The position numbers and the translations under genes were made by a program. The notes under the pieces were generated by a model. That model saw nothing but the letters and a program-made list of their open reading frames with translations, made no database searches and had not been told where the DNA came from. 32,768 nucleotides of DNA from Saksenaea vasiformis B4078. Taxonomy: Eukaryota; Mucoromycota; Mucoromycetes; Mucorales; Saksenaeaceae. Numbering within the stretch: position 1 is the stretch's first letter; the number at the start of each line of letters is the position of its first letter. Shown one piece after another: positions 10,178 to 20,471 of this stretch. The stretch lies in the NCBI GenBank assembly GCA_000697055.1, contig JNDT01001178.1, positions 1-32,768 on the forward strand, in the 5' to 3' direction.

Positions 10178-13029
10178 TCATCTTGTTCCGCTGTATGTCA
10201 CAGATAGGTCACATTTGCTAGCTTCATCGAAAGAACGCGACTGTCTTTTAACAACATCTGGTGGTGATGGATCCAGGGGATGTGGAGATAAATCAAGAAA
10301 TGCTTCTGTAGTTATGTGTTTGGTGTTACTTCTTGAAAGGGTGCGTACGCCGAAATCGAATGGACCGGTAGGTTTTATCTGCGGGAGTGATGTAGAGGAA
10401 CTGCGTCTTCGGCGGACTGTTTGTGATTTTCCACTGACAGCAGGGGCGGATTTATACTGCGGATGTAATAGCTGTGAGTCTGTCAGACCGCTGAAACTTT
10501 TCTGCATGGGTTTTGAACCCCAAAGCTCCTTGCGGAAGAAGGAGGCAGCTGAAGATCCTTGCGAGCTGATGCTTCCCTCACGTTGTGGCATTCGTTCTCG
10601 AACCGTTTCGAATTTTCTGTCTCGTCTCGGCACGTTATCTTCTATATGCTCGTCAAAGGAGAGGTGTCGCGGTGATCGCATCAAAGGACTACTATTATTC
10701 TCCACGAGTAAGGATGATGCACCTGCACCACCTGCGACTGGTCTGCCGATACCATGATCCATGCTTTTCCGTACGAATTTTCGGAATGAATACCAACCGT
10801 CCTTTTTGTCCTGCTTTGTGTCTTCATCATCCTGTACAACATCGACGCACTCAGTGCTGTCTTCTATACTAATTGGACGGCTATCGCTACTGCTGGAAAG
10901 ACTGCCGGAGCTACTACGAACGCCCCCAGAGCCTGTGGCATTGGCCGCAGCGACCGAGTCTGTTGCTGAATTACTACGCACCGCCTTTGCTGGCTCACGC
11001 AGAATGCTCAATTCATCAACTACTTTTTCACCCACCCAGGATCTGGTCAACTAAGGGGGAGGAGGTAGAAAACTTTTTTTAGTAAATGGAAGTTTAATTG
11101 TACCCGTTCCCCCGGATGATGATCTTACCAGATACTGTGTCACTAAGCATTGTTGCAGTTCAACGCTGAGTTCACCTGTCTCATCGTCCGCAGTGGAAAA
11201 GGCGAGATGTCTTTTCATTGCTGAACCAGCTCTCAGTGCATGAGAGAGTTTGCGGCGTCGGTTTTTATTGATATCCTTGAGACACGTGGGTGGCATAGCT
11301 GTCGGATAAGGGGGGCAGCGTTGCAGGTTTTCAAATAATTTTAATAGCTCGGTCACTCTTGAATCTTGCTGTTGTGGGAAGGGGCCAGTACTGATATCTG
11401 ACTGATTTTTTGTCAATGCTGTCAAATAGGTCATGTCATGAATGAAGATGCCTAAAAAGGGTACGGTTGGTTCATTTCCGGTGTCGTTCAAGATTTCGCG
11501 ATAGCGGCCATAATTTGATGTCTCTGACATAAATTGGCTAAGTTCTTCCAAGCGTGCGAGAGTTCTCTTTGGAACGAAGGCCCATGTTCGTTTGAGACGT
11601 TGAATGGGTGGTGTACCCAAAGCAGATACAATGGCTTTTAACGTTTGATAGTTCTTGAGCTGATGACATCGGCATGCAACTTTGGTCCAGTAATGCATAT
11701 GTTGTGCTCGGCCGGAGGCGCCTTGTTGGAGCAAAATGGAATGTTCGATGACACGTGTAAGATAGTTAAAGAAATCTGTGGACGCCACGATCGCAGAATG
11801 CGGCGTCTTTGGCGAATGTGACAGGAGTGCAGCCGGAGCGATGTTCCGAAAGATGGCCGAATCAATCAAGGTCAGCTGGTAGGCGATGAGCATGGGTGGG
11901 AATTGCAAAATGTTCGGGACGGTTGTGGCTGACATATGGATATTGCGTACTCGATTCAATGATAATTTCATATCAGCTATGGATTTTTTGGCAGCCTTTG
12001 CCTTTTCCATCTCATTGAGTTTTAGCTGAAGAGATTTGTAGATTGATCGTAAAGGAGCTTGAGGAATTAACGGTACGGATTCGGCAGGAGTTGGAGCGAG
12101 GGTATCACCGACTGTGATCTGCGCTGGAACCAAGCAGGCAGGATCGACAGCCACTTTTAAAAACGTCATATCTTCCTGATCAGCATCTGAGATCGTCTTC
12201 TTGTTCTGATCTGAGTGAGAAGCTATTGAACCTGGTAATGAGAGAAACATTTTTACTGCGTTAAGAGGGTTCACAGATACAGGAGATGCAGGAACAGGTA
12301 TATTTGATGTGGATGAACGACGATAAGCATGTGGTCTTGACTTGATTTCACGTTGTGCCATGTCTAATTAGCGTTTAGATATAGAAGAAGAAAAAGAAAG
12401 CAAAAAACACACCATCTTCATCATCAACCACTTCTTCATCATCATCATCATCGTCATCGTCTTCATCACCATCATCCAAATCCCATACCCCTTGTTCCAC
12501 AATACGAGGTTGTAACGGAGCAGATGCTTTTACCGGTTTTGGTCTTGCCGGTAATGGTGGTGGGGTACGTTTGCACAAGATGGATTTCGGTTTTGGAGGT
12601 ACGGGTGGAGGTAATTTAATCTCCGCGGGTTCATCCATGAAGATAGTGTTGTCGTCTATGAAGGATGTTGTTCTCTTCTTTGAGATATCTTCCGCATTTT
12701 GTAAGCAAGTTCGCGCCAATACAAATATGGGTGCCACATTGTTTGGTCGTACAGAAACATCTACATAAAAGAAAAATAGGAGACATAAGTTATTTAGTAT
12801 AATTTTTGTAACTAAAAAGTGTGTATACTTGCAGTGATCGATAAATTTTAGTTTATTGAGTTCGTTTAAGGCGGCGTGAAGTGCTTTTAAATATAAGTCA
12901 TAAGAGCTCTATTAAAGATGATATTTCTTAAGTTTGATGATAGTTTAAAAACGCATTATATTTTACCTGTAAATTCCCACAGCCGAGACATTCTGCTGCT
13001 TCAGAAATAAAAGCCTGAATGCTGTCCAT
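10178..13029 (-). CDS. Ras guanine nucleotide exchange factor (RasGEF/Cdc25 domain) with MIT-like N terminus
   Basis: Five exons, minus strand: 13029-12967, 12908-12833, 12760-12413, 12363-11129 and 11050-10178, about 864 aa with all phases consistent. The second intron has a GC donor (GCAAGT). Residues 1-75 are helical with an MIT-like pattern (SSYDLYLKALHAALNELNKL). Then come proline-rich SH3-ligand-like stretches (LPPPVPPKPK; PPPLPARPKP) and a long Asp/Glu run encoded by GAT/GAC repeats near 12430-12476. The RasGEF catalytic domain spans roughly residues 300-560: PMLIAYQLTLIDSAIFRNI, VIEHSILLQ, KVACRCHQLKNYQTLKAIV, and VPFLGIFIHDMTYL. The last exon begins in the domain's tail and then turns into a Ser-rich, low-complexity region. 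The product should load a Ras-type GTPase with GTP. It is divergent from the RasGAP gene at 13763. I see no RasGEF-N (REM) module. Confidence 0.9.
12430..12476 (-). repeat. GAT/GAC trinucleotide repeat (poly-Asp)
   Basis: ATC/GTC triplets on the plus strand give an Asp/Glu run in the RasGEF protein, just before an intron. Such runs vary in length between strains; here it would only lengthen an acidic linker. Confidence 0.7.
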
Positions 13030-13762
13030 TCTGAGCGAACACAATGAGCATGTCAAAACTTTGGTGATGCAGGTAAGAAGGAGGAATGAGCTCGGTATTG
13101 AGACACCCAAAGAAAAGAAAGAAAGAAAGAAAAGAAAAGAAAAAGCAACAAATGAAAGAGAAAAGAAAGAAAAGGGGTGCATTCAGACTTCAACTGGGTA
13201 GATAAAATAGATGGATATACGTGTATCTGTGGGGGAAAATGAGCCAATGCAGCGTCATCGCCCTTATGTTAAGTGCCGGATAAAGTTGATGGTTCCGAAA
13301 AACAATAACAGGAGGTTAAAAACATAGGAGCCTTCAGGAGTAAAAAAGAATATAAATCGATACACGTTTCGAAAGGGCCCTAAGATAAAGAAAAACATCG
13401 TTGTGATCTACCCATTAACTGGATAAGTAACCACGGCGAACTAAATAAACATTTGCTGATCCAATGACAGGAAAAGGATTCCCCACGTACTTTTTCTCTT
13501 CTTTGCTCCTCTGCTCCCTTTTTACCCTTCTACATTCCTTTACGTCTTTTTTTTTTCTTTTTTACTTCTTGTTGATTTTTACTGCTATAGCATCTTAACT
13601 AAACGGCGTGAATATTTCTACTCGCCCCTTTTCCCTTTGGCTGAAAACCTCCCTGGAAGTCGTTTCGATTTTCCCTTTTTTTCCTTGGAGAAACAAAAAA
13701 TAAGGAACTCTCATCGTTTGTCTTTCCTTTCTTTTTTTACCTCGTTTTCTTTTTCTTTTCTG
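13030..13762. promoter_or_regulatory. Shared upstream region of divergent RasGEF and RasGAP genes
   Basis: About 730 bp between the two start codons. It holds a GAAA-type purine repeat at about 13108-13160 on the RasGEF side and a long pyrimidine-rich tract at about 13490-13570 and 13735-13760 on the RasGAP side. Pyrimidine tracts before the start codon are common in fungal promoters and leaders. No clear TATA box was identified. Because the genes point away from each other, this region may coordinate or oppose their expression. Confidence 0.5.
13108..13160. repeat. GAAA-type purine microsatellite
   Basis: Irregular repeats of AAAG/AAAAG on the plus strand upstream of the RasGEF start. Simple-sequence repeat with no further content seen. 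Confidence 0.6.
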
Positions 13763-16700
13763 ATGACGGACACAACAAATATCTCGACTCAGACGCCACT
13801 TATCGTAGACCATGAAGATCCTAATCGTTTAATACAGTCTGAACTAACTGTGGTACCATCAAACTCGCTCTCCCTTCGACATACAGGTCAAAAAGAAAGC
13901 CTACATTCTGTTACAGCAGATTCTTTAGAAGATATTCGATCAAAACCTGACCATACAATGCCAGAACATACAACAATGACTATACGGTTGATTTCACCTG
14001 TATGCTCCTTTGAGATTGAATCCGAAGATGTTTGGACGGATTCACCAAAATTTCATAAATACATTGAAATCCATCAAGAATGGTTATCACGCTTCCTAAA
14101 CTGGTATGAGGTGATAGAAAGATGCCGCCAACTTGAATTAGGTACGTGCTATGCCTTCATCAGGGGGCGGTTTAGAGTCAATGCTGATGTTTCAACGCCG
14201 TCGAAAAAAAAAGTGTATATGCAGTCCATCAACCAATTAGTCGATCAAACGTCTGTGCTTATGGGTCAAGGTATCAATCTATATATACGTATATATATAT
14301 ATATATATATATATATGACATGCGTTCCTACACGGAAAATGTTTTGATCAACAGTCGGCTTAGTTGGAACAAAAACTGAGGTTGCCTCACAACGAACCGA
14401 TTCGGACGACCCGTTGTATAGACACACGCTCCATGTCACCAGTACAATGACGGTAATCCCTATCGCTTACTGCATTCTTTTCTTTTTCTTATTTCTGTAC
14501 CAGCGTTTTCATCAAGCCCTTACAGAAGCGCGAGAGAAACACGAGCAATACTCAGAACGGTACTGCGCTGCACAAAAATTAAAGGGGGGAACAAGCAAAT
14601 CAACAGCTGATGTAATCCTAATAAGGAAACCTTGTCAATTCTCACTTAGCTTCATAGGATGTGGGATCTGACCTGTACGTGTCAAAAAGGACCCTCTGCG
14701 AGGTGTCCTTGGAGTACATCTACACGTTAAACGATATCATACGTTCTACGCGTGTCTTGATCGAAAAAAAGGTAAAATAACATATGCGTCTCCCTTTCGA
14801 AAGATTGACAGCCAATTGTTCAAAAAGACACCAGAATTGCTGCAAGCTATGTGGACAGAGAAACAGAAAAATATGCAAATACTAGAAAACTTGACTGAAT
14901 TAACTCAGACCGGCGCAACCTGTCGACCAGACGACGACTATTATGAAGTAACCAATCTATTATCTTCTATATTTAACTAACTGACTTGTCTCAACTATCA
15001 GACACATGACGGACTTTCTTATTACATTCAAGAAAAGTTAGCGACGTATCATGATAGCCTGAAAAATGGAAACGGTATATCCGGTGACGCTGCGCTGGAC
15101 CCGTTTCGTTCGAGACCGTCGTCGCCTACGTCCATCATGGCATTTCCATTTCTAAACAAACCACGGACCATGGTAAAGCTTCACAACGAATAGTATCAAG
15201 CAAGCTAACTTTTGACTATTAAAAAAAAAGCAACGTTATAGTAGTCTTGACTCTATGCTATCCAGGCAATTTGTCTCCTCCTTCGCGTCTAAATCGACTA
15301 TAAAAGGTTATCTATTGCAGAAACGAAGACAAGGAAAAGGAAACCAAGCAGTATGGAAAAGGTATAATAATAATCTAGGCTATTCCTTATATTTCTTACC
15401 TGCCAAAAGGTGTTACTTCTATATCAAGGACGACGGTGTGCTTATGCGATATCAGAAAGAGGGGGTAAGCGACGGCATTCCTGAGAATAAAACTGACACT
15501 TTTGTGAAACAGCAAAACGCTGTCATTGTCATGGATCTCAAATCGGCCTCAGTTCAAGTGGCAGATAGCGAGAAACGGGACAACGTAATCCATCTGTCTT
15601 CAACACTACACGACGTGTAATCTATCTAAAGGAAAAGCTACAACATGACGTTATTAATAACGCGATATGTTTAGTGAGATGCATCTGCAGGCAGAGACGG
15701 CACTCGACTTCTCGGAATGGTTCAAGGCTTTAGGTTCATGGCGTGCAATTCCTATGTTAGAGTCTGTACCAAAGAGACAACTCACTGCTAGACGCAGTGC
15801 CGTAAGTTTAGTAATGCAGATCGCTCAGTTGTAACATAACCATTGCACAGATCCCCTCGGCCCGAGAAAATGGAAATGGAAAAACATTTCTATCCAAACG
15901 ACCCAGCTTTTCAGCGTCGACTGTCATGATGGAAGCCTGTGCATCTAGGACCGATACCATGGTAGATAAAAAGAAAAGCCCATTGATTTGAACGCGTGTA
16001 CTAAAAGAAAAACGGGTGATATTTCAGGCAATGAATAATAATAATAACACAAGCAACAACTATGGTACTCTTGCACAAGCAGGGACAATGACCGTGGCGT
16101 GCGCAGCAAGCTGCACGAAGGGGTACAACAGCAAGCTAATCAAAACAGGTGTGCTCAGCGTCCGAGGTATGCTTCTAAATACTCCCTTCCCCTTTTTTAA
16201 TTCAACTTACACGTGCAGTCGTTTACTAGAAACCGGCACAAACAAGTCCTCCAATGTCGCTGATCTTGTACCAGCGTGGTACCAGGTCAAGGTTGGTTTA
16301 CTCGCGAATGGTATGTTTCACATACAAAGCGAGCAGGTAAGTCAAGCGGAGGGTCAGGTGATGTAGATTCACCAAGAGACGCTTTAGGAGGAAGCTGGAT
16401 GTTCTCTTCATCAAACAATTCATCTTTACACGATACAAAGGCAGCAAATTTATTTGTTGTCTGAGTCTATTTATAATACGCCAAACTGTTTCGCTATACG
16501 CGTTTCACCTGTCGAGATCTACTTTTTACAAGCAAAAGATGCTCAGGAACGAGATCATTGGCTTATATCGCTTAAGCTTTGTTGCATTCCAGACGTTGTA
16601 GCCGAGATGGATAGTAGTAAATCGATGAATCGTTTTATGTATCGGCATGGTCGAACATTATATGTTCGTGTCCTTGAAGGAAGGCAGCTCAGCATTGCAT

Positions 16701-18876
16701 CGAAAGACTGTACCCACAACGAACTCTTTTGCGAAGTCATTGTGGATAGTGAGAAACGCGCGATAACTGGTAAATTGGCGAAATCTGCGACTCCATTTTG
16801 GCGCGAAGATTTTGTATTCTCGTATGTCTTTGTCAGCTCTTGTATCGTGGCTGCTCATGTTGTGGCATAGAGACTTGCCTAAAATAAGACGAGGTATTAC
16901 AATCAATGTTGTGAACAGAAATAGCAAAAACGATCGGGAATCGCGCATTGGTATGGAATAGAGCATGGGAACACAGTACTGACGCATTGGCTACAGGTTC
17001 TGTGTTTGTCCCTGCCAGCCAAATTGGTTTAGGCGTCATGAATGAAGAGTGGTACGATATTCGGAAAGAGAGCAAGCACCGCACCCTCGCGTCATTAGCC
17101 AGCCTAGGCTATGCCCACCCTTATGGTACTGTAGGTGAACTACGCATCGGCACGAAATTGGATGACCAGATAGTTCTGCCACTCCATCGCTACAGCGAGT
17201 TGACAAAGGTAAGATAGAAGTCGAAACCATTTGGATATTTACAGCTTTAAGCTACTTTGCGGGTTGAATAACGACGCTATCTACGACATGGTGCGCAAGA
17301 CGCCCAGCATTGAAGGTCTGGCGACTAATCTTGTGCGAATTTATGAAGGTCTTGGTATAGTTGTGCCGTGGATTAAATCGCTGATCGACTACGAAGTCTC
17401 ATGCTTGAACTCAGGTAAGGATTTTTCACAAACTAGATGCTTAATCTGATAACACAATGATGGTAGAGGATGCAAATATTCTGTTTAGGTATGGGATGAG
17501 GGTCGATAAAGAAATTATCTGCTCACAGAGTGAACGTAGAGGCAACTCACTTTTAACAAAGGCCATGGACGTTTATATGAAAATGGTTGGAAAAGATTAC
17601 CTGGATGAAGCTATTGGGAAATCTGTGCGGACACTATGCATGGATAAAGTTCATATTGAAGTAAAGAAATTGACTGGAATGAGTGTAATCATTGTTGCTG
17701 ACAATTTTGTTCGATGTTCAGGTGGACCCTGCGCGCTTATCCAAAAATAGTTCGCTTAACGAGAATTGTGATAATTTGTTCCTCTACGTTCAGAAAACAT
17801 GGAGGACAATCCAAATGTCGCATTCCAAATTCCCATCGTAAGCGCCACATTTCTGTTCGGTCTGTAAATATACTAATTATCTTATGGAATAGTGAGTTAC
17901 GCACAATATTCGAACACCTTCAATTGGCCGTTGTCAAAAAATTTCAATTAACTGATGGCAACACACAGCAAACAGCAAGATATACATGTGTAAGGTAAGA
18001 AATATCGTATTACTTTTTCAACCAAGTTGCTTATTTTATATATTTCTAGTGGCTTTATTTTTTTGCGTTTGATATGTCCTGCTATCCTTTCACCAAAATT
18101 ATTTGGACTTGTCCAAGGTAAACTCCTTGCAAAAGAAAATCGTTCTTAATGCCATACTATGCTAGACCATCCTGATGCTAAAACGAGTCGTACCTTGACT
18201 CTGCTTGCGAAATGTTTAATGAATTTGGCAAACATGGCTGGTTCTAGTTTGAAAGAACCGTGGATGGTATACCTTAATGAATTTATTCAGGTAAGCGGGA
18301 TAGCGCCTATAATATCTATTAACTTATTTCTATTTTCCAGAAAAATACACATGGTCTTATGGATTTCATTAATTCCATCTCGGTTAGTATCACTGCATCA
18401 CTCAAAAGTTACGTTCGCATTTATCTGTTCTCTTGTTGCCTCTATAGAATCCTGTAAGCGACGAAGTTTGCCTGGTACCAGATCAATACCAGTGTCCATG
18501 GGACCCACTATTTATGTACGCACCGCATGAATTAAGCAAGAAACGGTCGGGCGTTGTGGAGGATATGGCTGTGCCGCCCCATTACGTGAATCTACCTTTA
18601 GAGCTTTCAAAATTCTGCAGAACATTAGCACGCCGGGATCAATCCAAGACACCTGATCATCCGTTGTTTCGTGTTTGTCAAGAACTGACGATGCAACATT
18701 ATGATATTGACTCTACTGAGAGTTTTTCCAGTAGTAGCCGGCCTAGTATTGGCGGCGAGAGCGACGACGCGAGTAGCAGCATAAGTGTATCCTGCCACCC
18801 CTTGGCGGCCACAAGTAGTCATGGATCACCATCACCCGTACGGTTCTCATTCGATTCTGTGGACCGAGCAGGATGA
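13763..18876 (+). CDS. Ras GTPase-activating protein with BAR-like, PH, PH and C2 domains
   Basis: Twenty-four exons, plus strand, about 1273 aa; all phases close. Exons: 13763-14270, 14355-14452, 14504-14611, 14658-14771, 14804-14947, 15002-15172, 15231-15361, 15410-15616, 15675-15801, 15851-15961, 16028-16166, 16230-16336, 16445-16821, 16871-16950, 16997-17208, 17252-17414, 17467-17488, 17540-17660, 17722-17837, 17893-17994, 18050-18117, 18166-18290, 18341-18382 and 18448-18876. Residues about 95-350 are helical and BAR-like. A PH domain follows at about 404-530 (KGYLLQKRR, WKRCYFYIKDDGVLMRYQKE), a second PH at about 605-710 (AKDAQERDHWLISLKL), and C2 at about 715-830 (TLYVRVLEGRQL, PFWREDFVFS). 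The RasGAP domain lies at about 870-1130, with the finger loop LFRGNSLLTK (Arg about 940) and the structural IFLRLICPAILSP. It should switch Ras off at membranes. The 32-nt intron after exon 4 and the intron before exon 13 are the least certain parts. Confidence 0.9.
14291..14316. repeat. AT dinucleotide microsatellite
   Basis: Thirteen AT units inside the first intron of the RasGAP gene. Confidence 0.9.
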
Positions 18877-18928
18877 ACTAAAGGGCAGCTTGGAACATTC
18901 AAACGAAAAAGTCAATTTGTGGAAGTGT

Positions 18929-18934
18929 AATAAA
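18929..18934 (+). terminator. Polyadenylation signal of RasGAP gene
   Basis: AATAAA lies 53 bases after the RasGAP stop codon, on the same strand. Confidence 0.5.
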
Positions 18935-19138
18935 GAATACTGATAAATCAATTCGTACCGAAATACACAGTTCTTACTACATAGGAACATGACAAAACAG
19001 TGCGTGCTTAATGTAATATTATAATGAAGCCAGAAGACCAACGTTAATCCGGGCGACATACTTGTCTTTGAAACATTGGCTGACTTCTATTTTGCAGCGA
19101 TGATTTTTTAGCTCCTTTTGTGATCGGGGACCCCTACC

Positions 19139-19612
19139 ATGCTATTCTCGTCGTGGTTTAGTAGCGCCTCAACCGAGCAGGATCTCGACGACATTCCCAA
19201 AAAGACTCATTGTTACCACATTGTATTTGTCTTGATAACCGGCTCAGCGACATGTTTAATTAAAGAAAAGCACTTCATGTAGGAAGGATTCCTGTCATGT
19301 GTCTACTTTCAAAATGCGATTGAGATCGGCGATCGTCTAACAGCAAAGCATCCTCACATCAAAGTAGATGTAAGTGCCTATGTCCGAGACCAATGGGCTG
19401 AACGATCAAAGGAATTACAGGAAGTAAGTACCTTGTCTTAGGCAGCAAAGCAGGCTAAACATTGAACACTTTAGGCATTTTCTACGAATCACAGAACTTC
19501 ACCATTTATCTATGAGGGTTGCGATAATAGTAATCAGACTCTCATTGGCGGATATACCGACTTTGCCAAGCGAATTAAGCAAGCATACAAGATGAACGTG
19601 CCATTAGACTAA
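19139..19612 (+). CDS. Small glutaredoxin/thioredoxin-fold-like protein
   Basis: Three exons, plus strand: 19139-19222, 19283-19423 and 19475-19612, about 120 aa, GT-AG introns in phase 0. The protein starts MLFSSWFSSAS. It then has a pattern of strand, helix and strand (CVYFQNAIEIGDRLTAKHP, IKVDVSAYVRDQWAERSKEL). It ends with SPFIYEGC and LIGGYTDFAKRIKQAY. The Ser-Pro-aromatic stretch followed by a Gly-Gly-turn and helix resembles the second half of glutaredoxin-like folds, including the N-terminal extension of MDH1B-type proteins. The usual Cys-x-x-Cys of an active thioredoxin is absent; one Cys stands near its place. The function is unknown and the fold is inferred from the pattern only. 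It lies 262 bp downstream of the RasGAP gene on the same strand. Confidence 0.6.
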
Positions 19613-20471
19613 AGGCGACAGTTTATCTGTAACAGAAAGCACAAATTTGATCTTTTCGTTCTTTCCATATTCATTTATAACAGATCCATGTAGAGAAACG
19701 TCTTCAAAATAAACTAGATATGGTTCATTGAATGAATCTTTACTTTCCCTTTCTTCTCTTTCCTCATGCCCTCCCTCTTATTCTATAGATTCTTTTTTTT
19801 TATTTGCCCCATTCTTTCCCTTTGCAAAGGTCTTTCGATTTTCTTTCTCCATGAGACCGGACTAGAGCTAACATGCCGTTAGGACTGAATATACCATCAT
19901 TAATATATTTATTGGTGATAAGCATACAGTCTGCTTACATCGACTTGGTCTCTCGATGGACCCGAGATTCACAAAGGATAGCATAAAAATGTATCCATAA
20001 TTGGTCAATGAAATAGTGTTTTTAAATGTTCATTTTACTTGCAACCGCGTATCAAAGCCTCTCCTCTGCAGCATCGAATTTGTCGTGCCGATTGCACCTC
20101 GAATAACCCCCATCGCTGTATCCAACATGGGAAGGTATCGTTTGTGAAATACCTCAAGAGGGAAGCAAGCCTGCACGCTGAAACATGGACAACGTTTAAC
20201 CAGGTTCAGTAAGCCATTGAGGCGATTGCAACTGTAAATCCACGTTCAACTGGATTGGGCCCGGTTACCCCGCTATCGGTCACCCAAATTCCAAACGGCC
20301 AACCACTCATTTTCTTCCCCCGTGAAATTTTTGCAGTCCGTGGAGCACCTGCAAAACAGGGTCACTTCAGGACCTGACAGTAACCATTCCTTCCCTGTTC
20401 CTCTTGCTTGGCAACATCTACTCTCTTCTTTCCTTCTCTCATTGGCAGTATGCATAAAACATTACAACTGT
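19613..20471. other. Intergenic region before SAC1
   Basis: Holds the 3' flank of the small gene, with an AATAAA at 19708-19713, and a T/C-rich tract at 19740-19850. A stretch near 19970-20035 weakly resembles the dispersed repeat at 22959 and 26658. The SAC1 promoter should lie in the right half. No gene is seen. Confidence 0.45.
19708..19713 (+). terminator. Polyadenylation signal of small gene
   Basis: AATAAA lies about 95 bases after the stop codon at 19612, same strand. Confidence 0.45.

Noticed and set aside
10215..10757. 180-codon plus-strand frame opposite the RasGEF C-terminal region
   Set aside because: Mirror of a Ser/Arg-rich real coding strand; Cys/Arg-rich composition typical of shadows.
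13019..13201. 60-codon Lys/Glu-rich plus-strand frame
   Set aside because: Produced by the GAAA repeat opposite the RasGEF first exon; low complexity.
14142..14163. A 22-nt intron (GTACGT...ATCAG) in the first RasGAP exon
   Set aside because: Too short, and the frame reads through with plausible sequence (CYAFIRGRFRV).
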